Below are positions 25,414 through 34,013 of a stretch of DNA of 64,000 nucleotides, piece after piece. Below the pieces are notes generated by a model that ran no database searches, was not told the origin of the DNA, and was given only the letters and a program-made list of their open reading frames with translations. Each line of letters opens with the position of its first letter. Positions within the stretch are counted from its first letter, which is position 1. The position numbers were made by a program, and so were the translations under genes. The stretch is from NCBI GenBank assembly GCA_900545955.1, contig URAU01000005.1, positions 86,473 through 150,472 of the forward strand, in the 5' to 3' direction. Origin of the DNA: an uncultured Porphyromonadaceae bacterium. Its GTDB lineage: Bacteria; Bacteroidota; Bacteroidia; Bacteroidales; Muribaculaceae.

Positions 25414-26766
25414 ATGAACGCACTTACCCAATATATCGACCTCTTCCGGCAGAACCGCGCGGCCATCGACGCCCATAGCGCTCCGGCGCTCAACGCGGCG
25501 CGCACTGCGGCCCTCGCGCTTCTGGAGAAGGCCGGACGACTTCCCGACCGCGGCGACGAGGGATTCGAGAAAACCTCTGTCAACGATATGTTTGCGCCCG
25601 ATTTCGGCGTGAACATCGAGCGACGCGACCTCCCCGCCGATGTCGCCGCCTCGTTCCGTTGCGGCGTCCCCAATCTCAGCACTCTCCTCGGCCTCGTGGT
25701 CAACGACCGCTTCGCCGCCACCCCGGCGCTCCTGAAGAATCTCCCCGAGGGCGTCGATGTCTGCTCGCTGGCTCAGGCCGCCCGCCAATGGCCTGATTTC
25801 GTGGCTGATTACTACGCAAAGCTTTCCTCGGCCTCCCAAGGTGCCGCCTCCTCCCATGCCGCGCTCAATACGCTCCTTTGCCAGGATGGTGTATTCATCC
25901 GCGTGGCCCCCGGCGTGCGCCTCGAAAAAGCCATACAGCTCGTCGACATCTTCCAGTCGCAGTTCCCTCTGATGGCCGTGCGCCGCGTTCTGCTCGTCGC
26001 CGGCGAAGGCTCGTCGGTATCGGTGCTCAAGTGCGACCACACACGCCCCGACAGTCAGAACTGCCTATCGAGCGAGGTTGTCGAGATTTTCGCCGGACCC
26101 GGTGCTTCCGTCCAGTGGTACGACATCGAGGAATCCTCGCCCGCCACTTCGCGCTATTCCCAGCTCTTTGCGCGCCAGGACGATGGCTCGTCGCTCACCG
26201 TGTGCGCCTCCACGCTCGCCAACGGCTCCACCCGCAATGAATTCCATCTCGACGTGGTAGGAGAGCATACCTCCACACGCCTCTCTGGCATGGCCATCGG
26301 CAGCGGTGAGCAGCATATCGACAACTCCTCCGACCTCCGCCACGCCGGCTTCTACGGCCATAGCTCCCAGATGTTCAAATACGTGCTCGACGACGACGCC
26401 ACCGGCGCCTTCGAGGGAAGCATCGAGGTCTGCCACGGCGCCCGCTTCGTCGAGGCCTACCAGAGCAACCGCAACATTCTCGCCTCGCGCAGCGCCCGCA
26501 TGCATACCAAGCCCCAGCTCCTTATCTACAACGACGACGTAAAATGCTCCCACGGAGCCACCACCGGTCAACTCGACGACCGCGCCCTCTTCTATATGCA
26601 GACGCGCGGCATACCCCTCGCCGTCGCCCGCCGCATGCTCATGCAAGCGTTCATGGCCGACGTTATCGACGCCATCGAGCTCGAACCCCTGCGTTCGCGT
26701 CTGCTCCATATGGTGGAATGCCGCTTCGCCGGCCATCCCGCCTCCTGCGGCGAATGCAGCCGGTAA
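25414..26766 (+). CDS. sufD: Fe-S cluster assembly protein SufD
   Basis: This 450-residue protein is the SufB paralogue of the SufBCD complex. Its C-terminal beta-helix carries HIDNSSDLRHAGFYGHSSQMFKY-type residues, VCHGARFVEAYQSNRN, KPQLLIYNDDVKCSHGATTG and the end motif YMQTRGIPLAVARRMLMQAF, all standard for SufD. The N-terminal helical region includes FEKTSVNDMF. It sits between sufC and sufS in the usual order. Length is normal. Confidence 0.95.
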   Translation: MNALTQYIDLFRQNRAAIDAHSAPALNAARTAALALLEKAGRLPDRGDEGFEKTSVNDMFAPDFGVNIERRDLPADVAASFRCGVPNLSTLLGLVVNDRFAATPALLKNLPEGVDVCSLAQAARQWPDFVADYYAKLSSASQGAASSHAALNTLLCQDGVFIRVAPGVRLEKAIQLVDIFQSQFPLMAVRRVLLVAGEGSSVSVLKCDHTRPDSQNCLSSEVVEIFAGPGASVQWYDIEESSPATSRYSQLFARQDDGSSLTVCASTLANGSTRNEFHLDVVGEHTSTRLSGMAIGSGEQHIDNSSDLRHAGFYGHSSQMFKYVLDDDATGAFEGSIEVCHGARFVEAYQSNRNILASRSARMHTKPQLLIYNDDVKCSHGATTGQLDDRALFYMQTRGIPLAVARRMLMQAFMADVIDAIELEPLRSRLLHMVECRFAGHPASCGECSR

Positions 26767-26824
26767 TCCCTGTAATCAGTCTTCTGTCAGACTCTCCGTC
26801 CAAAACAATATCTTCCCAGCCGCC

Positions 26825-28039
26825 ATGTATTCCGTCGATGATCTTCGCAAAGAGTTTCCCATACTGAGCCGCAACGTCTACGGCCGTCCGCTCGTCTACC
26901 TCGACAATACCGCCACATCCCAGACCCCGCGCCGCGTGGTCGAGGCCATCGACGATATGTACTATCAGCACAAGGCCAACGTCCACCGTGGCGTCTTCTC
27001 CATATCTCAGGAGTCCACATCGATGATGGAGGCCACCCGCGAGCGCGTCCGCGCATACATCAACGCCGCCTCAACCCGCGAAATCGTCTTCACCCGAGGC
27101 ACCACCGAGGCAATCAATCTTGTGGCCTCCAGCTTCGGTTCCTTCCTCGAAAACGGCGACGAAATCATCCTCACCGTCATGGAGCATCACGCCAACATCG
27201 TCCCCTGGCAGCTCCTCGGCGACCGCAAGCGCATCCTCCTGCGCGTTGTCCCCATCCTCCCCGACGGCAGCCTCGACATGGAAGCCTTCCGCTCCTTCTT
27301 CAACGAGCGCACGCGTCTCGTCAGCGTCTGCCATGTCAGCAACGTCCTCGGAACCGTCAACCCCATCGCCGAAATCACCTCCTACGCCCATTCCATGGGA
27401 GTCCCAGTAATGGTCGACGGCGCTCAGGCCGCGCCCCACATGCACATCGACGTCCGTGCCCTCGACGTCGATTTCTATACCTTCTCGGCCCATAAGATGT
27501 ACGGCCCCGCCGGCGTCGGTGTGCTCTACGGCAAGGAGCATTGGCTCGAGGCGATGCCACCGTATCAGGGTGGGGGAGAGATGATTTCCCACGTCAGCTT
27601 CAAGAAAACCACATTCGCCGAACTCCCGCTCAAATTCGAGGCCGGTACCCCCGACTTCGTCGACATCGCCGCATTCTCCGCCGCCATCGACTTCATCGAG
27701 GGCGTCGGCCTCGACGACATCGCCGCCCACGAGCACGAACTCCTCGAGTGGACCACCGCCGAAATGCTCAAAATCCCCGGAATGCGCATCTTCGGCACAG
27801 CCCCCGGCAAATCCCCGCTAATATCCTTCCTTATCGGTAAAGCCCACCATTACGACACCGGAATGCTCCTCGACAAACTCGGCGTAGCCGTCCGCACAGG
27901 CCACCATTGCGCCCAGCCCCTGATGGAATCCCTCGGCATCGAAGGCACCGTCCGCGCCTCCTTCGCCGCCTACAACACCCTCGCCGAGTGCCAGACCTTC
28001 ATCGCCGCCCTCCACCGCATCCTCCCCCTCCTCTCCTGA
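26825..28039 (+). CDS. sufS: Cysteine desulfurase SufS
   Basis: This 404-residue PLP enzyme takes sulfur from cysteine for Fe-S cluster assembly. The N-terminus YLDNTATSQTPRRVVEAI and the ANVHRGVFSISQE segment are characteristic of SufS/CsdA. The PLP-binding lysine lies in FSAHKMYGPAGVGVLYG, and the catalytic cysteine in RTGHHCAQPLM. No SufE or SufU sulfur carrier follows within the window. It starts 58 bases after sufD and ends the unit; the downstream region contains only repeats. Confidence 0.96.
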   Translation: MYSVDDLRKEFPILSRNVYGRPLVYLDNTATSQTPRRVVEAIDDMYYQHKANVHRGVFSISQESTSMMEATRERVRAYINAASTREIVFTRGTTEAINLVASSFGSFLENGDEIILTVMEHHANIVPWQLLGDRKRILLRVVPILPDGSLDMEAFRSFFNERTRLVSVCHVSNVLGTVNPIAEITSYAHSMGVPVMVDGAQAAPHMHIDVRALDVDFYTFSAHKMYGPAGVGVLYGKEHWLEAMPPYQGGGEMISHVSFKKTTFAELPLKFEAGTPDFVDIAAFSAAIDFIEGVGLDDIAAHEHELLEWTTAEMLKIPGMRIFGTAPGKSPLISFLIGKAHHYDTGMLLDKLGVAVRTGHHCAQPLMESLGIEGTVRASFAAYNTLAECQTFIAALHRILPLLS

Positions 28040-28210
28040 CTATTTCCCCTTCTCCCCAAGATCTTTAAAAGTCTCGGATTTCCCTACTCTCCCTACTCTC
28101 CCGACTCTCCTTAATCCCTCTAAAGTCCTTAAGGTCCTTAAACTCCTTAAAGTCCTTAAAGTCTCTAAGCTCCTTAACCTCACACATATACCGCGCTGCG
28201 GATGCGCAGC

Positions 28211-28242
28211 TTAGGAGGTGCGAATCATTTCGCACCTCACGC
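28211..28242 (+). repeat. Family A AGGTGCGAA hairpin
   Basis: AGGTGCGAA and TTCGCACCT pair around TCAT, flanked by TTAGG and CACGC as in the other copies. Confidence 0.7.
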
Positions 28243-28304
28243 ATTCGCCCGGCGCAAAAGCAAATATTGTATATATTTTATGGCGATATATTTGAATTGC
28301 CAAA

Positions 28305-28393
28305 TTGTAGGGATGCACCCCGGTGCATCCGCATTTTCAGCACGTTAGCATTTACAAAGACGGATGCACCAGGGTACATCCCTATAGGATGAC
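28305..28393. repeat. Double hairpin, GGATGCACC family
   Basis: GGATGCACC-CC-GGTGCATCC is followed about 40 bases later by an inverted copy GGATGCACC-AG-GGTACATCC. The same architecture recurs at 41566-41642 with GGACGCACG-type stems, where changes on one side of the stem are matched on the other. Confidence 0.7.
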
Positions 28394-28639
28394 GACAATC
28401 TTTAGTGCTCGCTTAACACATTTTAGCATTAATTAATAAACTTTTTATGGCGAAAATCGCAATAGGTTGTAACTTTATTGGTCCATTCAATCGCTAATTG
28501 CAAACGCCTTAAAACTCACCTCCTGATACTGCCATCAGGACCTGTTTAACACACCAAAACCACACACCAGAACCAAAATCACACATTTCTAAAAATACCG
28601 CCTTCGGTTTATAAAAACACATCTAAAATCCACGCGCTT

Positions 28640-29848
28640 ATGAAACTAAATCTACTTGCCGCACGCATCCTATGCGCGCTCCTCGCCGCATTCACCTCCC
28701 TCTCCGCCTCCGCCTACGCCTTCCAACAGAACGGCATCTACTATAACATCACTTCTGCCGACAACAAAACCGTCACTGTAACCTATAGTAACTATGATAC
28801 AACGACCGATGCAAACGGGAATATAGTAGTTGGGCAATATAATACCAACGGAGGATATTCCGGCGATGTAACCATCCCTTCAACTGTAACATACAATGGC
28901 ATAACATATACTGTTACTGCAATTGGTGCCAATGCATTTTCCGATTGCAATAATCTGAATACCGTTAAGATACCGCAATCAGTGGTTGCTATTGGTCAAC
29001 AAGCCTTTATGAAGAGCTCTTTGAAAGAAGTCTCTATCCCCGAATCCGTCACGGTCATAAATAACGGTACATTTCAGTACTGTAAATCATTAGAGTCGAT
29101 CACTTTGCCTGAAACTCTGACCTCAATTAAGGATCATGGAATTAGAGAGTGTACGTCCTTGCAATCAATCAATCTGCCGGAAAATATCACATTTATAGGA
29201 TACGCTGCCTTCTATGGCTGTACTAATTTAGCCAGCGGAATTACAATTCCTGCCGGGATTAAAACTATTTCAGAGTTTGCATTTGGGTCTTGTTCCAAAA
29301 TACCATGGGTAGAGTTTCATAACAACCTGATTTCAATTGGGGGGTACGCATTTCAAAGTTGTGACGCACTCACGGAAATAAAGATTCCTGACAGCGTGGA
29401 ATCAATCGGGAAAGATGCTTTTCGTAGCTGTAGTAAACTTCAAAAAGTACAGGTAGGCACCGGTATTAAAAGTATCGGGGCAGGTGCGTTCCAGTATTGC
29501 GGTAATTTGGAATTAATAACAGTCAATGCCATCGAGCCGCCGACAGCTGTTGAAATACCCGAAGGCGAGACATATGGTGGCACTTTTATGACGTGGCAAT
29601 ACGAAAACACCGACCTGCGGGTGCCTGCTGAGAGCATCGAGAAGTACCGGACGGCGCCGGTTTGGGAGAATTTCTTCAAGGACCGCAATCCGCTGACCGC
29701 CATCGAGGGCGTGGAAGCTGCTGAAGGCGCTGAGAGCGAGGTAGTGGCGCGCTACGACCTGAGCGGGCGCCCCGTGGCCGACGACTACCGCGGCATGACT
29801 ATCGTGCGCCGCGCCGACGGCTCGACCGCCAAAGAGATACTCCGCTGA
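28640..29848 (+). CDS. BspA-like leucine-rich repeat surface protein, copy 1
   Basis: The 402-residue protein starts with a signal peptide (MKLNLLAARILCALLAAFTS...SASA), followed by a beta-rich region and about eight LRR_5-type repeats of the pattern IGxxAFxxCxxLxxVxIPxxV (about residues 95-300). The last 95 residues, from ENTDLRVPAE onward, are nearly identical in all three family members here. BspA-type proteins in oral and gut Bacteroidales bind host or bacterial surfaces; that role is inferred. The repeat core is AT-rich while both ends are GC-rich. The C-terminus, with RYDLSGRPVADDYRGMTIVR, resembles a type IX secretion sorting region. Confidence 0.88.
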   Translation: MKLNLLAARILCALLAAFTSLSASAYAFQQNGIYYNITSADNKTVTVTYSNYDTTTDANGNIVVGQYNTNGGYSGDVTIPSTVTYNGITYTVTAIGANAFSDCNNLNTVKIPQSVVAIGQQAFMKSSLKEVSIPESVTVINNGTFQYCKSLESITLPETLTSIKDHGIRECTSLQSINLPENITFIGYAAFYGCTNLASGITIPAGIKTISEFAFGSCSKIPWVEFHNNLISIGGYAFQSCDALTEIKIPDSVESIGKDAFRSCSKLQKVQVGTGIKSIGAGAFQYCGNLELITVNAIEPPTAVEIPEGETYGGTFMTWQYENTDLRVPAESIEKYRTAPVWENFFKDRNPLTAIEGVEAAEGAESEVVARYDLSGRPVADDYRGMTIVRRADGSTAKEILR

Positions 29849-30344
29849 ATCAGCGGAAACTACCGATAAAACATACCGCTGCGCCCGCGGCAGCACTACC
29901 CCCCAATAAATTAGGTGATAATTAGATTGGACCGCCGAAAGGATCCCGGCCGCCTTTCCATGGGTTCACACCCTCCGCTCAATTTGCCATCCACAATAGG
30001 AGGTGCGAATCTTTTCGCACCTCACGCATTCGCGAAGCGCCAAAGGTTCAATACCCCATGGCTTCTGCCCCTCTGCGGCGCCTGCAGGGCGCCGAGCGCG
30101 TAAGGTGCGAAAAGATTCGCACCTCCTGCTCCCGCATTCTGGCTGCAAGGGCGTAGCGGATTTGGCAAAAATAGGCTGTGGTTAACACTATTTAGTTTTA
30201 ATTAATATAAATTTGGGGGGTAATAGTTGAAGTTTGTAACTTTGCGACGCAATTCGATAACGGATTGTAAAACTACATTTTAACACTTCCGACATCACTC
30301 ATTACACACCACCACAAAGGGTTAAAACACATCTAAAATTCTTC
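29849..30344. other. Spacer with paired hairpins and promoter
   Basis: No gene is seen. A family A hairpin (29998-30026) and its inverted partner (30094-30125) are separated by about 70 bases. Then comes TTTG (30212-30215), 21 bases and TAACTTTG (30237-30244), a strong promoter for the second BspA-like gene. The arrangement is repeated, inverted, at 48050-48305. Confidence 0.7.
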
Positions 30345-31703
30345 ATGCTTATGAAATTAAATCTACTTGCCGCACGCATCCTATGCGCGCTCATCGCCGC
30401 ATTCATCTCCCTCTCCGCCTCAGCCTACGACACGTATGAAATCAATGGTATTACTTATGCGATAGATGATAATTCTGATGAGACATTTGTAACAAGTAAT
30501 ACTAATTATTCAGGAAATATAAATGTTCCGGAATTTATTAATTTTAATAATAAAATATACTCAGTAACGGGTATCGGTGCAAGTGCTTTTTCAAACTGTG
30601 AGAACTTAACAGCAGTAAAATTGCCTAAGACGATTAAAAGTATTGGAGTCTATGCGTTTAAGGGGTGTAGCAAACTCGCAGAAATAAGTATCCCGGAAGG
30701 AGTAACTATCCTAAATTCAGCAACCTTTGAGGAATGTACATCATTAACATCCGTTACGCTTCCAAATTCATTGACTACGATAGGCCGATTTGTATTTAAT
30801 AAATGCTCAAGTCTGACTAACGTAAACATACCGGATGGAGTTACATCTATAGAAATGGCAGCTTTTCAGCGATGTACATCTATCAAATCTCTCAAATTAC
30901 CTGAGAGTGTTATATCTATAGGGGCTCAGGCTTTTCTAGGCTGCTCAAGTCTTATGGAGATAAATATACCAAATAATATTACAGAAATACAGCGCTACAC
31001 GTTTGATAGCTGCTCATCATTAACGTCAATTGCCATTCCAGAAAGCGTTACATCAATAGGATATGGCGCATTTGGTTGGTGTTCAAATCTTTCAACGGTT
31101 AATATTCCAGAAAAAGTTACTGTAATAGAAGAAGTGGTATTTAATCAGTGTAGATCCCTCAAGTCTATTATTATCCCCCAAAATGTTACTATAATACGTA
31201 ATCAGGCATTTGGGTTTTGCGGCTTTGAAAAAGTAATTGTCCCTGACAAAACCGAAACTATAGAAGGTTCAGCATTTTATACCTGCTTTAATCTAAAGAA
31301 TATTGAGATTGGTAAAGGCATTAAATCAATCGGAGAGAAAGCATTTTCCAATTGCCATAAATTAGATTTAATTACAGTCAATGCCATCGAGCCTCCTACA
31401 GCTGTAGAAATTCCTGCCGGTCAAACATATGGAGGTACCTTCGATACCTGGCATTACGAAAACACCGACCTGCGGGTGCCTGCTGAGAGCATCGAGAAGT
31501 ACCGGACGGCGCCGGTTTGGGAGAATTTCTTCAAGGACCGCAATCCGCTGACCGCCATCGAGGGCGTGGAAGCTGCTGAAGGCGCTGAGAGCGAGGTAGT
31601 GGCGCGCTACGACCTGAGCGGGCGCCCCGTGGCCGACGACTATCGCGGCATGACTATCGTGTGCCGCGCCGACGGCTCGACCGCCAAAGAGATACTCCGC
31701 TGA
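30345..31703 (+). CDS. BspA-like leucine-rich repeat surface protein, copy 2
   Basis: 452 residues. The start may be this ATG or the one two codons later, which gives the MKLNLLAARI signal peptide shared with the other copies. About eleven LRR_5-type repeats (IPESVTSIGYGAFGWC and similar) occupy residues about 75-335. The C-terminal ~95 residues and the downstream ~170 bases are almost identical to copies 1 and 3. The LRR core is strongly AT-rich compared with the conserved ends. The predicted protein is secreted, perhaps through the type IX pathway. It forms an inverted pair with the gene at 46427-47890. Confidence 0.88.
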   Translation: MLMKLNLLAARILCALIAAFISLSASAYDTYEINGITYAIDDNSDETFVTSNTNYSGNINVPEFINFNNKIYSVTGIGASAFSNCENLTAVKLPKTIKSIGVYAFKGCSKLAEISIPEGVTILNSATFEECTSLTSVTLPNSLTTIGRFVFNKCSSLTNVNIPDGVTSIEMAAFQRCTSIKSLKLPESVISIGAQAFLGCSSLMEINIPNNITEIQRYTFDSCSSLTSIAIPESVTSIGYGAFGWCSNLSTVNIPEKVTVIEEVVFNQCRSLKSIIIPQNVTIIRNQAFGFCGFEKVIVPDKTETIEGSAFYTCFNLKNIEIGKGIKSIGEKAFSNCHKLDLITVNAIEPPTAVEIPAGQTYGGTFDTWHYENTDLRVPAESIEKYRTAPVWENFFKDRNPLTAIEGVEAAEGAESEVVARYDLSGRPVADDYRGMTIVCRADGSTAKEILR

Positions 31704-32060
31704 ATCAGCGGAAATTACCGATAATACACGCTGCTGCGACAGCGGCAGCACTAACCCCAAATAAATTAGGCAATAATTAGATTGGCCCGGCGAAAAGATT
31801 CCGGGCTGCCAACGGGGCGGCCGGCGGATTGCGAAATCCCCCGGCCGCCCTTCTCATCCTTGAGGACCTTAAAAGACCTTAGAGACCTTAAGGTCCTTAA
31901 AGTCTTTAAGGACCATGGAGGGCTTAGGGCTGACCCCCAAAAGCTGGGGGAGTTGGCAAAATTTGCAGCAAGGTTGTTCTGTGGGCGAGCTTCAGCTCGC
32001 TGCGATTTGGCCGTTTGCGCGGAAAGTAGTAAATTTAGCAATCATTTTACCCTCCCACGA
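31704..32060. other. Repeat-rich spacer upstream of dnaX
   Basis: No gene is seen. It contains a long hairpin GGGCGGCCGG..CCGGCCGCCC (about 31816-31852), a 9-base tandem repeat of TTAAAGACC type (31856-31916), and a GTTCTGTGG..GAGCT-TC-AGCTC palindrome (31975-32004). The first two recur inverted at 46155-46315. TAAATTTA-like promoter text lies about 20 bases before dnaX. Confidence 0.65.
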
Positions 32061-33941
32061 ATGGAAGAAAACTATATAGTATCGGCGCGTAAATACAGGC
32101 CCACCACCTTCTCGAGTGTGGTCGGCCAGAAGGCCCTCACGGCCACGCTCCGCAATGCCATCGCCACCAACCGCCTGGCCCACGCCTACCTGTTCTGCGG
32201 CAGCCGCGGCGTGGGCAAGACCTCCTGTGCGCGCATTTTCGCCAAATCAATCAACTGCGAGCACCCTACCCCTCAGGGCGACCCCTGCAACGAGTGCCAC
32301 TCCTGCCGCGCATTCAACGAGAACCGCTCGCTCAACATCCTCGAGCTCGACGCCGCCTCCAACAACTCCGTCAATGATATCCGCGAACTCGTCGACCAGG
32401 TGCAGATTCCGCCTACCGAAGGGCGCTACCGCGTGTTCATCATCGACGAGGTCCATATGCTCTCGCAGGCGGCCTTCAACGCCTTCCTCAAGACGCTCGA
32501 AGAGCCCCCTTCCTACGTGGTCTTCGTGCTCGCCACCACCGAAAAGCATAAGATTATCCCCACCATCCTCTCGCGCTGCCAGATCTACGATTTCGCGCGT
32601 ATCACCATCGCCGACATGATCGACCATCTGGCCTATGTGGCAGAGCAGGAGGGGATTACCGCCGAGCGTGCCGCTCTCAACGTAATCGCCCAGAAAGCCG
32701 ACGGCGCCATGCGCGACGCTCTATCCATCTTCGACCAGGTGGCGGCCTCCTCAGGCGGCAATATTACCTACCAGAGCGCCATCGACAACCTCAACGTGCT
32801 CGACGAGCGCTACTACCACCGCCTTGTCGAGGCGTTTGCCAAGGGCGACGTTCCCTCGGCCCTCCTTATTTATCGCGAAATCCGCGACCACGGTTTTGAT
32901 TCCCACTTCTTCATCACCGGTCTGGCCGACTATCTGCGCAACCTCATGGTGGCCCGCGACCCGCGCACGGCCGCGCTCCTCGACTCCACCGACGAGGTGC
33001 GCGCCTCTATGGCCGCACAGGGTGCCGCGCTCGCTCCTGAGTTCTTCTACAAGGCAATGAGCCTCTGCAATGAGGCTGACCTCGACTACCGTCAGGCCTC
33101 CAGCAAGACCTTCCTTGTCGAGCTGCTGCTCATCAGGCTGTGCCAACAAGTCTGCCCTTCCCCCGGCTCTGAAAGCGGCAACGGGGAAGGGCGCGGACTA
33201 AAACCTATCCAGCCGCTAAGCGCTCCCTCCCCGGTGCCTCCTGCCTCCCCGTCCTCTCCCACAACTCCTAAATCTCCCGCTCCCTCCCGGTCGCCTCAAC
33301 AGCCTGCTCCGGCTCCCGCAAGGCCGCAGAGCCATGTCGCACCACCTCCGGCCGCACCATCTCAGCCTGCGGGAGTGGTAATGCCCCCCAATGGGCCTGA
33401 AATCGTCATGGCGAGAGCTGCGGCCCCGTCGCGCCCTGCCGGTCAGGGACGCCCGCTCATGGGGCGCGGACACATCAGTTTCGCCCGTGTGGTCTCCGGC
33501 GCCGAATCCGCCCCTGCCCAGGCCGCTGCTCCGCGCCAGCTGCGCGAGGAGCCCTTCACCCACGGCCAGGTACTTCAGCAGTGGGACGCCTACATGACTC
33601 GCGACCCGAAGGCTCATCTGCTCAACAATACTCTCCGCATGCATAAGCCGGCTCTCCCCGAGGGCGTTTCGGCCCGCGTTTCAGGCCAGCGTGAGGCCGC
33701 CTCGTTTGTTGTCAGGGTGGTCAACAGCGCCCAGGTCGACGTTCTCAATCAGGAGAAGCCGCGTCTGCTCGAGGCCATCCGTTCGGCTATAGGCAACGAC
33801 TTCTTCGATTTCAGCATCACCGTCGACGAGGCCGCCGTTCCCTCTACCGCATGGTCCGACCGCAAGGTGCTCGACCATCTGGTGGAGCGCTCCCCCTATA
33901 TCGCCCGCTTCATTACCGACCTGAAATTCACGCTTTCCTGA
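32061..33941 (+). CDS. dnaX: DNA polymerase III gamma/tau subunit
   Basis: The start MEENYIVSARKYRP was chosen because it is the standard DnaX N-terminus; an upstream in-frame extension runs through repeats. In the 626-residue protein the AAA+ module has Walker A CGSRGVGKTSCARIFAKS near residue 47, zinc-finger cysteines in the CEHPTPQGDPCNECHSC segment, and IIDEVHMLSQAAFNAFLKT. It loads the sliding clamp as part of the DnaX complex. A Pro/Ser/Ala-rich linker (about 375-500) separates this from a C-terminal tau-type domain. No frameshift signal for a short gamma form is obvious. Confidence 0.95.
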   Translation: MEENYIVSARKYRPTTFSSVVGQKALTATLRNAIATNRLAHAYLFCGSRGVGKTSCARIFAKSINCEHPTPQGDPCNECHSCRAFNENRSLNILELDAASNNSVNDIRELVDQVQIPPTEGRYRVFIIDEVHMLSQAAFNAFLKTLEEPPSYVVFVLATTEKHKIIPTILSRCQIYDFARITIADMIDHLAYVAEQEGITAERAALNVIAQKADGAMRDALSIFDQVAASSGGNITYQSAIDNLNVLDERYYHRLVEAFAKGDVPSALLIYREIRDHGFDSHFFITGLADYLRNLMVARDPRTAALLDSTDEVRASMAAQGAALAPEFFYKAMSLCNEADLDYRQASSKTFLVELLLIRLCQQVCPSPGSESGNGEGRGLKPIQPLSAPSPVPPASPSSPTTPKSPAPSRSPQQPAPAPARPQSHVAPPPAAPSQPAGVVMPPNGPEIVMARAAAPSRPAGQGRPLMGRGHISFARVVSGAESAPAQAAAPRQLREEPFTHGQVLQQWDAYMTRDPKAHLLNNTLRMHKPALPEGVSARVSGQREAASFVVRVVNSAQVDVLNQEKPRLLEAIRSAIGNDFFDFSITVDEAAVPSTAWSDRKVLDHLVERSPYIARFITDLKFTLS

Positions 33942-34013
33942 TTTCCCGCCGGTTGCATTCAGAATTATACATCCTGCTCTCCCGCATTTTCTCTCTTCCC
34001 CCGATTCCTTCCC

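Larger units (their letters stand above)
28040..28639. other. 600-base spacer of repeats and a promoter
   Basis: No gene is seen. From 28115 to 28182 lies a degenerate 9-base tandem repeat (CCTTAAAGT type). A family A hairpin lies at 28211-28242. A double hairpin of the TAGGGATGCACC type lies at 28305-28393. TAACTTTA (28470-28477) is a likely promoter element for the first BspA-like gene. Confidence 0.65.

Noticed and set aside
28040..31900. Possible CRISPR array in the repeat-rich spacers
   Set aside because: Repeats are 9-base or palindromic units without regular spacers, and no cas gene is present.
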